From the NCBI RefSeq assembly GCF_014206945.1, contig NZ_JACHON010000017.1, positions 1 to 64,000 of the forward strand: 64,000 nucleotides of DNA, read 5' to 3'. Source of the stretch: Gracilibacillus halotolerans. Its GTDB lineage: Bacteria > Bacillota > Bacilli > Bacillales > Amphibacillaceae. Position 1 is the first letter of the stretch, and every line of letters begins with the position of its first letter. Below, piece by piece: positions 51,653 to 59,219 of this stretch. The translations under genes and the position numbers were made by a program. Below the pieces are notes generated by a model, which was not told the DNA's origin, ran no database searches, and saw only the letters and a list, made by a program, of their open reading frames with translations.

Positions 51653-52000
51653 ATGGTAAGTGTTTTATTCGTAGGTATTGGTGGCTTCTTTGGTGCAATG
51701 GCTAGATACTTTGTTAGCAATCAATTAGATAATCAATCGGATTTTCCATTGGCAACTTGGCTAGTTAATATGATAGGGTCATTTTTACTTGGATTTTTAT
51801 TTGGTTTGGAACTGAATTCTTCTATGTTTCTGTTGGCGGGCACAGGATTTATGGGTGCGTTTACGACCTTTTCTACCTTTAAATTGGAAGGAATACTGTT
51901 GCATAAGGAAAAAAAGCACCGATTTTTTATATGGTACAACGTGATGACTTATGGTGGTGGACTACTTCTCGCGTGGTTCGGGTGGATGCTTGGTAGATAA
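51653..52000 (+). CDS. crcB: fluoride channel subunit FluC/CrcB (copy 2)
   Basis: 115 aa, the partner of the preceding gene. FVGIGGFFGAMARYFVS, WLVNMIGSFLLGFLFG and GFMGAFTTFSTFKLEG mark the family. It overlaps functionally with copy 1: antiparallel heterodimers of such pairs make the Fluc channel. Ribosome binding site AAAAGGAG. A terminator follows. Confidence 0.9.
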   Translation: MVSVLFVGIGGFFGAMARYFVSNQLDNQSDFPLATWLVNMIGSFLLGFLFGLELNSSMFLLAGTGFMGAFTTFSTFKLEGILLHKEKKHRFFIWYNVMTYGGGLLLAWFGWMLGR

Positions 52001-52011
52001 TTGCAAAAGTT

Positions 52012-52040
52012 AAGGCGACCGAAGATGGAAAGGTCGCCTT
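52012..52040. terminator. bidirectional terminator after the fluoride channel genes
   Basis: AAGGCGACC (52012-52020) pairs perfectly with GGTCGCCTT (52032-52040), close to the end of the converging DUF2188 gene. Confidence 0.75.
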
Positions 52041-52042
52041 CA

Positions 52043-52459
52043 TCAGTCCTTCACATTTACATCTGTTCCTTTGTTTTCAGCAATTTCTTTGGCGCGGTTA
52101 ATGGCGTCCTCTTTTTTATCAAATACATCAGAAGCTCTTTTGGCATCTTCCGCTTGGACTGCCCAGCCATCTTCTCTTTTAATAACTAACTCCTCTTTGT
52201 CTTGTAACTCAGGTCGACTGTTAGTTTTATTGCTATCTCTTGTGCGCAGATCTTTATCACTTTTATTCTTAATCTGATTTTTCTCCTTTTTAGATGCATT
52301 TTCATACCATTCTTTTGCTTGGTCAGTTGCAATCGGAATAGCTGTACCTTCTTCGTAGCCTTCATCTACCATCGCATTGGCAATCTCGATAGCCTTTTTG
52401 CGGACTTCGACATCTAAATATTTTAGTGAACTCGGATAATCATTAGTATCCCAATGCAC
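52043..52459 (-). CDS. DUF2188-domain protein
   Basis: 138 aa, cytoplasmic and strongly charged. The N-terminal half (HWDTNDYPSSLKYLDVEVRK, IAIPIATDQAKEWY-like) is a conserved Bacillaceae stretch, and the C-terminal 50 residues are a DUF2188 domain (GWAVQAEDAKRASDVFDKKE, AINRAKEIAENKG). GTG 52459 follows AAAGG by 9 nt; ATG 52468 is too close to that site. Function unknown, though DUF2188 proteins are often general-stress-linked in Bacillus. Confidence 0.8.
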   Translation of the reverse strand: MHWDTNDYPSSLKYLDVEVRKKAIEIANAMVDEGYEEGTAIPIATDQAKEWYENASKKEKNQIKNKSDKDLRTRDSNKTNSRPELQDKEELVIKREDGWAVQAEDAKRASDVFDKKEDAINRAKEIAENKGTDVNVKD

Positions 52460-52487
52460 GAATATCATCCTTTCTTATGTTACCGTA

Positions 52488-52805
52488 TTAAACTAATTGT
52501 CTACACGCATTGGCACATTGAAAACAAGCGTCTGCACATTGTTGGCAGTGGTCCATATCATGCTGCTTGCATTCTTCCCCACATGCCTCACATATTTTCA
52601 CGCAAACAGCTGCTAGTTCTTGAATGAAAGGTGAGTTTCTAGCAATCGCGCTTTCTAAATAGTTACACATATCTGCACATTCTCGATCTAAACGAATGCA
52701 TTCCGCAATATGATGAGTATGGTCTTCTTGTAAACAAGCGTCATAGCAATAATTACAAGCAACCATGCATTCATGTAATATCTCAATAACTTCCTGATGT
52801 TTCAT
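52488..52805 (-). CDS. cysteine-rich four-helix copper-storage protein (Csp/YhjQ, DUF326)
   Basis: 105 aa with about 14 Cys on helices, in patterns such as CMVACNYCYDACLQ, CADMCNY, VCVKICEACGEECKQ and CQQCADACFQCANACRQ. This is the Csp3-type cytosolic copper-storage fold in which Cys line the inside of a four-helix bundle and bind many Cu(I) ions. No signal peptide, so cytosolic. ATG 52805 follows CGGAGGGA. It is monocistronic or co-transcribed with the DUF2188 gene. Confidence 0.9.
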   Translation of the reverse strand: MKHQEVIEILHECMVACNYCYDACLQEDHTHHIAECIRLDRECADMCNYLESAIARNSPFIQELAAVCVKICEACGEECKQHDMDHCQQCADACFQCANACRQLV

Positions 52806-52873
52806 TGTATCCCTCCGTGTTTTCGTTTCACTTATCTTTCACATTCCACGAGAGTAGATAATCAAACATAAAA

Positions 52874-52910
52874 ATAATTCCAATCATGTCAATTAAATGA
52901 TTGGAATTAT
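52874..52910 (-). terminator. terminator of the GntR gene at 52950
   Basis: ATAATTCCAATCAT (52874-52887) pairs perfectly with ATGATTGGAATTAT (52897-52910); on the minus strand it is followed by TTTTTATG. Confidence 0.85.
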
Positions 52911-52949
52911 AAGCTTTAAATACTATTTATATTTGCGCTGTTTAACAGA

Positions 52950-53687
52950 TCAATTCTCATTTGAGTTTCCAGGATAATATCTTTCAATAACAAAATTTGT
53001 TCGATCTCCTCGAAAATAGGATTGTGAGTATTCTATTTTTTCACCGTCTTTATCCTCTGCAATTGTTTCAATATAAAAGCAAGGGGATCCAAGTTCACAA
53101 CCCAAGTAGTCTGAAGTTGTTTCATCTGCTAATACAATTTCGACAAATTCCGTTGTTTTTTTAAGAAAAACATTATAATCTTTCTCTAAAGATTGATAAA
53201 GAGATGTTTCTGCATGTAGTTGATTTATACCAGGTGCAATTTTCCAGGGAATGTAGGAGATTTCATATTGTGTAGGTGCATTGTTCGCTTTTCTAATTCG
53301 CTCAATCCGTTGTATAGGATCATTTAATGCTACATCTAAATGTTTTTGTATAATTTCAGTAGCTGGAATAACGGAGAGATTGACAAGAATAATTTCTGCC
53401 GTTTTTCCTTGTACCTCTATTTGGTCAACATATCGTTTCACTGTCTGAGTCAATGTTTGATTTATCTTCTTATCTGCAACGAATGTACCTCTTCCTTGTA
53501 CTCTTTCCAAATAACCTTCCAAAGTAAGCTGATTCAATGCAGCTCGTACAGTCGTCCTACTTACATTAAATTGTTCACATAACTCCAATTCGGTTGGGAT
53601 CTTTTCTCCTTTTTTGTATTGATTCGATTTAATACGAGACAAAAGTTCATTTTTTATGTGTGCGTGTAGCGACTGATTTTTCTTCAT
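52950..53687 (-). CDS. GntR-family regulator (HutC/NagR subfamily), first of two
   Basis: 245 aa. The N-terminal winged helix (IPTELELCEQFNVSRTTVRA, LTLEGYLERVQGRGTFVADK) is followed by a UTRA effector domain (about 85-240). The HutC/NagR group senses amino-sugar phosphates or similar. ATG 53687 follows AAGGAG. A matching operator at 53761-53774 lies upstream, so it likely autoregulates. It is transcribed away from murQ, 160 bp upstream, on the same strand. Confidence 0.88.
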   Translation of the reverse strand: MKKNQSLHAHIKNELLSRIKSNQYKKGEKIPTELELCEQFNVSRTTVRAALNQLTLEGYLERVQGRGTFVADKKINQTLTQTVKRYVDQIEVQGKTAEIILVNLSVIPATEIIQKHLDVALNDPIQRIERIRKANNAPTQYEISYIPWKIAPGINQLHAETSLYQSLEKDYNVFLKKTTEFVEIVLADETTSDYLGCELGSPCFYIETIAEDKDGEKIEYSQSYFRGDRTNFVIERYYPGNSNEN

Positions 53688-53760
53688 TATTAGCTCCTTA
53701 ATAGAATTGTTCAATATGTTATATACCAAATAACATACATTTCAATACAAATTTTATAAT

Positions 53761-53774
53761 AGGTATGGACAACT
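53761..53774 (-). promoter_or_regulatory. GntR operator-like site upstream of the 52950 gene
   Basis: AGGTATGGACAACT differs at one base from the shared motif AGGTATAGACAACT found at 56001. It is about 75 bp upstream of the GntR start at 53687. Confidence 0.65.
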
Positions 53775-53889
53775 TTCAAGCTAATAAGAGAATGTATCAT
53801 GCATTGTAAAGAAAATGAAACATTAGAAAAAGAAACTAAACCATTAGTTATATAATGAATTCAGTTTCTCTATTAATAAAAATGATTAT

Positions 53890-54783
53890 TTAATAATAGC
53901 GTTTTAACGCATTTTTTAAGTGGCCGTCAGCAGCTGTTAAGTAATGATTAGCTTCATTTAATGTTGAATCTGTAATAGCCATAAATAGTGCTGGCTTTAA
54001 TTGGTTATCTGTAAGCTTGAGAAGGTAATCAGCTTTTTGTTCGTTTATGTTAGAGAGTTCCATAAGCATGACTTTCGCTCTATTCCTAAGCTTCTTATTA
54101 ATGATTTTCATATCTACCATTTCGTTATGATAAACTTTGCCGAGTCTTATCATTACCCCTGTTGAAATCATATTCATTACCATCTTCTGTGCTGTTCCTG
54201 CCTTTAGTCTTGTAGAGCCTCTAATAATTTCAGGTCCAGTAAGTAATTCGATGCCTATATCACTTATAGATGTGGAGATAGTATTTTGATTACAACTAAT
54301 AGAAATAGTAGCTGCATTTTTTTCCTTTCCATATGTAAGGGCTGACACGGAATAAGGTGTTGATCCGCTTGCACTAATCGCAATAATAGTATCCTTTTCG
54401 TTAAAGTTATACTGCTTTAATTCCTCGACTACTTCATTTGCATTATCTTCGTGTTGTTCAAGTGTTCTCCACATTGCTTCCTTGCCACCAGCAATCAGAC
54501 CAATCCATCGTTTGGGTTCTACAGAAAATGTTGGCTCTAATTCTACTGCATCTAGTATGCCGATTCTTCCGCTAGTGCCTGCACCAGCTATAAATACTCT
54601 GCCTCCTTTCTTCCATCTTGCTATAATCAAATCTACAGCTGTGGCTATCTCGGTCTGTACTTTGTGGATGGCATCGATTACAATTTTGTCTTCGAGATTC
54701 ATTATGTTTATTATCTCCAAAGAAGATAATTCATCAATTTTTTCTGACTGTACATTTTTCGCTTCTGTTGAGGGATTAGACAA
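53890..54783 (-). CDS. murQ: N-acetylmuramic acid 6-phosphate etherase MurQ
   Basis: Cytoplasmic SIS-fold lyase of 297 aa that converts MurNAc 6-phosphate to GlcNAc 6-phosphate and D-lactate in peptidoglycan recycling. Conserved stretches are SLEIINIMNLEDKIVIDAI, GRVFIAGAGTSGRIGILDAV with E, GGKEAMWRTLEQHEDNAN, ISASGSTPYSVSAL and GSTRLKAGTAQKMVMNMIST. The TTG start follows AAAGG. In B. subtilis it pairs with the PTS transporter MurP and the regulator MurR; neither is present here, and its neighbours are two GntR regulators. Confidence 0.93.
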   Translation of the reverse strand: MSNPSTEAKNVQSEKIDELSSLEIINIMNLEDKIVIDAIHKVQTEIATAVDLIIARWKKGGRVFIAGAGTSGRIGILDAVELEPTFSVEPKRWIGLIAGGKEAMWRTLEQHEDNANEVVEELKQYNFNEKDTIIAISASGSTPYSVSALTYGKEKNAATISISCNQNTISTSISDIGIELLTGPEIIRGSTRLKAGTAQKMVMNMISTGVMIRLGKVYHNEMVDMKIINKKLRNRAKVMLMELSNINEQKADYLLKLTDNQLKPALFMAITDSTLNEANHYLTAADGHLKNALKRYY

Positions 54784-54892
54784 TATCTACACAACCTTTC
54801 TAAATATATTTTAGAAGCATAATATAGCATCCATTTACATTAAGTGTATGATTTTGGAAATCAGAAACGTTTTTCAAAATTATTTATTATAG

Positions 54893-55615
54893 TTAACGTT
54901 CTAAATCAATCATAAATTTGTATCGATCAGCACGATAAGAGGATTTCACAATCTCAAATGGATTTCCGTCCTCTAAATGAGTAATTCTTTTCATTAAGAG
55001 AATAGGTGAGTGTTTGTCTATGTCTAATAGCTCAATCTCTTCTTTGTTTGCGAGAGATGCCTCAATAACTTGACTTGCCTTGCCAATTTTTAAATCCAAT
55101 TCTTCTTCAATATATTGATAAAGAGAGGCTTGTACAATCTTTTCTGTAAGACCTTTGATTAGATTGGCTGAAATATATGTCTTTTCTAATGCCATAGGCA
55201 CATTTTCCGCTAATCGTACTCTTGTTATTTCATAGATTGGGGAATGCTCACGGATATCAAGTTCTTTTGCTAAGCTTTCCTTTGCTGGAATAATTTCAAA
55301 ATGAATAAGCTTATTACTTGGTGTCATCCCTCTTGCTAGCATATCCTCAGTAAAACTCGTTAAACCTGTTAGTTTCTGCTCCAGCTTTTGTTCAGCAATA
55401 AAAGTACCTTTTCCTTTAATGCGATGTAGGTATTGTTCATTTACAAGATTCGTAATTGCTTGTCTAACTGTCATCCGGCTAATGCCAAGCTCCTCTGCAT
55501 ACTCCCTCTCTGAAGGGATAGAATCGCCTGGTGAATATTCACCTGATTCTATTTTTTTCTTAATTTGTTCCTCTAATTGGTGATAAATAGGAATTGGTGA
55601 TTGCTTGTCTATCAT
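54893..55615 (-). CDS. GntR-family regulator, NagR/YvoA-like, second of two
   Basis: 240 aa. The winged helix (SEREYAEELGISRMTVRQAI, LVNEQYLHRIKGKGTFIAEQ) and the UTRA domain (LTGLTSFTEDMLARGMTPSN, EITRVRLAENVPMALEKTYI) match NagR, the repressor of N-acetylglucosamine genes that responds to GlcN6P-type ligands. It lies upstream of and in the same direction as murQ, and divergent from the ABC operon at 56049. Operators at 55636-55647 and 56001-56016 suggest that it controls both itself and that operon. Confidence 0.9.
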   Translation of the reverse strand: MIDKQSPIPIYHQLEEQIKKKIESGEYSPGDSIPSEREYAEELGISRMTVRQAITNLVNEQYLHRIKGKGTFIAEQKLEQKLTGLTSFTEDMLARGMTPSNKLIHFEIIPAKESLAKELDIREHSPIYEITRVRLAENVPMALEKTYISANLIKGLTEKIVQASLYQYIEEELDLKIGKASQVIEASLANKEEIELLDIDKHSPILLMKRITHLEDGNPFEIVKSSYRADRYKFMIDLER

Positions 55616-55635
55616 TTATAAAACCTCTTTCTCCA

Positions 55636-55647
55636 ATAGTTGTCTAT
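55636..55647 (-). promoter_or_regulatory. GntR operator-like site (autoregulatory)
   Basis: ATAGTTGTCTAT is the reverse complement of ATAGACAACTAT, identical to positions 56005-56016. It lies 20 bp upstream of the GntR start. Confidence 0.7.
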
Positions 55648-55740
55648 TTTACTTTATCTCCTGTTAAAGATCTTACTATAGTAACCTATCAATTGATAAG
55701 ATTAGTCACTTCAATCTTAGAATACCAATTAATAAATATG

Positions 55741-55754
55741 TTGTCTATACCTAA
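55741..55754 (-). promoter_or_regulatory. GntR operator-like site in the divergent region
   Basis: TTGTCTATACCTAA is the reverse complement of TTAGGTATAGACAA, matching the motif at 56001. The 433-bp divergent region 55616-56048 thus holds three related sites and otherwise no gene. Confidence 0.65.
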
Positions 55755-55971
55755 ATACATGTTAGATAAATCTTTTTTAGAACAGCTATATTTGAAGGGG
55801 TAATAACTGGTATATACATATGTTATTGGTATGGTATGATAGGCAACTCTATAAGATGACTGATAGTGAACAATCAGAACTATAATGTTTGCTGAAAAAA
55901 ATTAAACGTACTTCTGATTCATACAATTCGGTAAATGTAATAACATTTTATATAAATATCATAAAATTGTA

Positions 55972-56016
55972 TTGACAAATAAATGAAAGCGTTATAAATT
56001 AGGTATAGACAACTAT
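55972..56016 (+). promoter_or_regulatory. promoter with cre box and GntR operator for the amino-sugar ABC operon
   Basis: TTGACA (55972-55977), a 17-bp spacer and TAAATT (55995-56000) form the promoter. The cre box TGAAAGCGTTATAA (55984-55997; 13 of 14 consensus positions) fills the spacer, and AGGTATAGACAACTAT (56001-56016) lies directly downstream as a GntR site. Both CcpA and GntR would therefore block the same promoter. Confidence 0.8.
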
Positions 56017-56048
56017 ATTGTTGTTAAAATTACAGAGGGGTTGATTAC

Positions 56049-57338
56049 ATGAAAAAGTTCTTTTTAATTCTTGCACTTTTAGTTATGTCATTAGTCTTAA
56101 TCGCTTGTGGCGGAACGGATTCAGATTCATCTGGTGACAACACATCTGACGATAACGATAAAGAAGAAGGGACAAAGACAGAAGAAGTAGAATTAAGAGT
56201 TGTTACAACAATGGCTGGTACTGATCCGGCGGGTGAAGTGTTCCAAGCAGTGTTGGATGATTTCCAAGAGGAAAATAATCACATTACGATTGTGAATGAT
56301 TCTCAGTCTGCGGATGCTGGAACAATTCGCACAAAAATTAATACAGATTTCTCTTCAGGGAATGAGCCTGATCTAATGTTCTATTTCAATACAGTGGATG
56401 CTGAGGGTATTATCGATGAAGGGAAAGTAGTTAGTTTAGAAGATGCTGAGGGAGTAGATTTATCTGGTTTTAACTCTATGTTAGAACAGCAGCGTAATGA
56501 TGATGGCAATATTTATGCAGCTCCACAATCTGGTTTTTATGAAGCTATCTTTGTAAACACTGCTTTATTTGAAGAGCATGGGGTAGCGCTTCCTGCTACT
56601 TGGGAAGAGTATGAAGCTGCAATCAAAGCTTTTGCTGAAACAGATATTATTCCAGTAGCTGCTTCTACAGAAGATTCTTACTATGTAGTGGAACATTATG
56701 CTTTGGCAGCTGGTGGAATGGAAGATTACAAAAAAGACATTTCAGATAAGCCAGCATCTTGGGCAGAAGCGTTGGATTTAATTGGTGAACATGCTGGATT
56801 AGGTGCATTTCCTCAAGATGCAGCAACAATCGATTTAGCGATGGCACAGGATATGTTTAAGCGTGAGCAAGCGGCAATGATTTTTGAGGGGTCTTGGTTC
56901 TGGGGTCAATTAGAAGAAGCGGGACTTGGTGATAAAGTGACTGTACTTCCTATGCCTATTAAAGCGGACCCAAGCGAAACGGGATCAATTGTTGGTGGTG
57001 CTTCACAGGCTTGGTTTATTAGTACGAAATCTTATGAAAATGAAGATACTCGTGATGCAGTAGTGAAATTGTTTAACTATATTACATCAGAAGAAACAAT
57101 ACTACGTATTGCTGAAGCAACAGGACAGCCTCCTGCAAAAGGGGAATTAACAGACTTACCAGCACATATTAAAGCAGGTCATGATCTTGTTACGAATGCA
57201 CCAGCGGTAGAATTACCGATCAATGACAGAATTTACCCTGAATCTTTCACTCATGCCCGTACGAATGTTCCAGCCATTGTATTTGGTGAGAAGACAGGTC
57301 AGCAAGTGCTTGATGAAGCAGCAGAATTGGCTGAATAA
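56049..57338 (+). CDS. sugar-binding lipoprotein of an ABC importer (family 1)
   Basis: Extracellular solute-binding lipoprotein of 429 aa. The signal peptide ends in LIAC with lipid-bearing C20, followed by a Ser/Asp/Glu-rich linker. The mature protein is a family-1 fold (VTTMAGTDPAGEVFQAVLDD, YAAPQSGFYEAIFVN, IFEGSWFWGQLEEAG) as for oligosaccharide importers. Its operon, with GH20 and the permeases, suggests uptake of a disaccharide or oligosaccharide containing GlcNAc, for example chitobiose or a peptidoglycan fragment. Confidence 0.87.
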   Translation: MKKFFLILALLVMSLVLIACGGTDSDSSGDNTSDDNDKEEGTKTEEVELRVVTTMAGTDPAGEVFQAVLDDFQEENNHITIVNDSQSADAGTIRTKINTDFSSGNEPDLMFYFNTVDAEGIIDEGKVVSLEDAEGVDLSGFNSMLEQQRNDDGNIYAAPQSGFYEAIFVNTALFEEHGVALPATWEEYEAAIKAFAETDIIPVAASTEDSYYVVEHYALAAGGMEDYKKDISDKPASWAEALDLIGEHAGLGAFPQDAATIDLAMAQDMFKREQAAMIFEGSWFWGQLEEAGLGDKVTVLPMPIKADPSETGSIVGGASQAWFISTKSYENEDTRDAVVKLFNYITSEETILRIAEATGQPPAKGELTDLPAHIKAGHDLVTNAPAVELPINDRIYPESFTHARTNVPAIVFGEKTGQQVLDEAAELAE

Positions 57339-57363
57339 TAATTGAAATCGAATAACTATGTTG

Positions 57364-57396
57364 TATATTGCCGTTATGCTTCATAACGGCAATATA
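57364..57396 (+). repeat. 15-bp perfect hairpin between binding protein and permease genes
   Basis: TATATTGCCGTTATG (57364-57378) pairs perfectly with CATAACGGCAATATA (57382-57396) around CTT. No T run follows, so it probably stabilises the upstream message or adjusts subunit ratio, like the hairpin at 21584. Confidence 0.85.
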
Positions 57397-57416
57397 TGAT
57401 AATAAAGGAGGATCCC

Positions 57417-58280
57417 ATGAAAGGTGATAGATTATACGCAGTTCTGTTTTTAGCACCAGCCTTCTTAATCGCGGGAATGTTTTTATATTATCCATTCTTT
57501 GAAAACTTACTACAAAGCTTTTACAAGACGGATGGATTCTTTAATTCTACTTTTATAGGATTTGATAACTATATCCGATTATTTAGTGATGAGACGGCTA
57601 GAGTTGCAACATTAAACTCTTTAGAGCTCATAGTGTATGTTACGATTTTTCAAGTTGGATTTGCTCTCGTTTTAGCTATCATGGTAGATGCAATCAGAAG
57701 AGGGGCTGGATTCTTCCGAACGGCTTTCTTTTTCCCGATTGTTATCTCTGGAGCGGCAATTGGCTTAATGTTCACTTTGATCTATAACTATCGTAATGGT
57801 TTACTAAATGAGATTTTGGTGAGTCTTGGTCTCGAAAGAGTGCTATGGCTAACAGAGCAATCTTCGTTATATATGGTAGCCATTCCAACTGTATGGAACT
57901 ATGTAGGCTTTTACTTCGTTATTTTACTAACTGCTATTCAGAAAATTCCGAATGATTTTTATGAAGCAGCAAAGCTTGAGGGAATTACAGGACCGCAAAA
58001 AATGTTTAAGCTGACTATTCCTCTTATTCTAAGTGACTTAAAAACATGTATTGTCTTAGCGATTACCGGGACGCTAAAAATATTCGAACTTGTGTATATT
58101 ATCACAAGGGGTGGACCTGGTGATTCCTCGGAAGTTTTAGGTACATACATGTATCAAAAAGCATTTGAGGATACTGCGATGGGTTATGGTGCTACCATAG
58201 CTGTCTTAATTGTTGTGCTTGGTTTGTTACTAGCATTTATTACGAATAAGTTATTGAAGAGGGATGAAGTCACATATTAA
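57417..58280 (+). CDS. sugar ABC transporter permease (MalF/UgpA type)
   Basis: Membrane subunit of 287 aa with six helices. It contains the BPD_transp_1 EAA loop (YEAAKLEGITGPQKMFKLTI) which contacts the ATPase. ATG 57417 is 6 nt after AAAGGAGG; earlier frames lack a site. It pairs with the next gene. No ATPase gene is in the operon, so a shared ATPase of the MsmX type elsewhere in the genome is likely (known for family-1 sugar importers of Bacillus). Confidence 0.9.
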   Translation: MKGDRLYAVLFLAPAFLIAGMFLYYPFFENLLQSFYKTDGFFNSTFIGFDNYIRLFSDETARVATLNSLELIVYVTIFQVGFALVLAIMVDAIRRGAGFFRTAFFFPIVISGAAIGLMFTLIYNYRNGLLNEILVSLGLERVLWLTEQSSLYMVAIPTVWNYVGFYFVILLTAIQKIPNDFYEAAKLEGITGPQKMFKLTIPLILSDLKTCIVLAITGTLKIFELVYIITRGGPGDSSEVLGTYMYQKAFEDTAMGYGATIAVLIVVLGLLLAFITNKLLKRDEVTY

Positions 58281-58299
58281 CAGAAAGAGGTGCTGAAAG

Positions 58300-59181
58300 T
58301 TGAAGGATGAAGGGAAATTAAGGCTTACATTTTGGGAGAATCTACAGCAGAGTATTTTTTCTTCCAAATTAGGCATGATACTTGTTTACGTCGTGCTTAT
58401 ATCCTGGTCCATGACAACTATTTTCCCATTAGCTTGGGTGTTTCTAAACTCATTTAAACAATCTGATGAAATAATATCGAATACGTTTAGTCTACCATCA
58501 GATCCGACGTTAGATAACTATATTAATGCTTTTGAAACGGTCAATATAGGAAAAAGCTATATTAATAGTTTCATTATTTCTGGATCTGTCGTTATCCTAG
58601 TATTAGCATTAGGTGGCCTTGCTGCTTTTGCGATGGCTAGGATGAACTTTAAGCTGAGAGGAGTTTTGCAGACGTTATTAGTTGCGAGTTTGCTTATTCC
58701 GTCATTTGCGACAATCGTACCTGTATATAGAATGATGATTGGTATGGAGCTCGTGAATACACATGCGGCATTGATTATTCCACAAACGGCTGGAAACTTA
58801 CCGTTTGCTATTTTAGTTATTAGTGGCTATATGGCAACGATACCGAAGGAGTTGGAGGAAGCAGCTGTAATGGATGGTTGTAACAGACTGAAGATGTTTA
58901 CGAAGGTGTTCCTGCCTATATCTTTACCGTCATTTGCAACAGTAGGAACTTTCGTTTTCTTATGGTCCTATAATGATTTATTCTCCTCACTTGTTCTTGT
59001 ATCACAGGAAAAAGTTGCGCCAATTGTTGTTTTGCTGTCTAATGTAAGCTCTCAATACGGAACTGATTATGGATTGATGACAGCTGCTATCGCAATGACG
59101 ATAATTCCGGTATTAATTTTCTATCTCTTTGCGCAAAAAACATTTGAGAAGGGTGCTACTTCAGGTGCGGTGAAAGGATAG
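58300..59181 (+). CDS. sugar ABC transporter permease (MalG/UgpE type)
   Basis: Second permease, 293 aa with six helices and the EAA loop LEEAAVMDGCNRLKMFTKVF. The TTG start follows AGAGGTG. It forms the importer with the preceding permease and the binding lipoprotein; the next gene is the hexosaminidase. Confidence 0.9.
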   Translation: MKDEGKLRLTFWENLQQSIFSSKLGMILVYVVLISWSMTTIFPLAWVFLNSFKQSDEIISNTFSLPSDPTLDNYINAFETVNIGKSYINSFIISGSVVILVLALGGLAAFAMARMNFKLRGVLQTLLVASLLIPSFATIVPVYRMMIGMELVNTHAALIIPQTAGNLPFAILVISGYMATIPKELEEAAVMDGCNRLKMFTKVFLPISLPSFATVGTFVFLWSYNDLFSSLVLVSQEKVAPIVVLLSNVSSQYGTDYGLMTAAIAMTIIPVLIFYLFAQKTFEKGATSGAVKG

Positions 59182-59219
59182 GTAAATATAGATGATGTTA
59201 TAAAGGAAGGGTGATGTAA

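Noticed and set aside
54850-54880. Additional cre box upstream of murQ
   Set aside because: Only a partial AACGTTTT core; four or more mismatches to the consensus.
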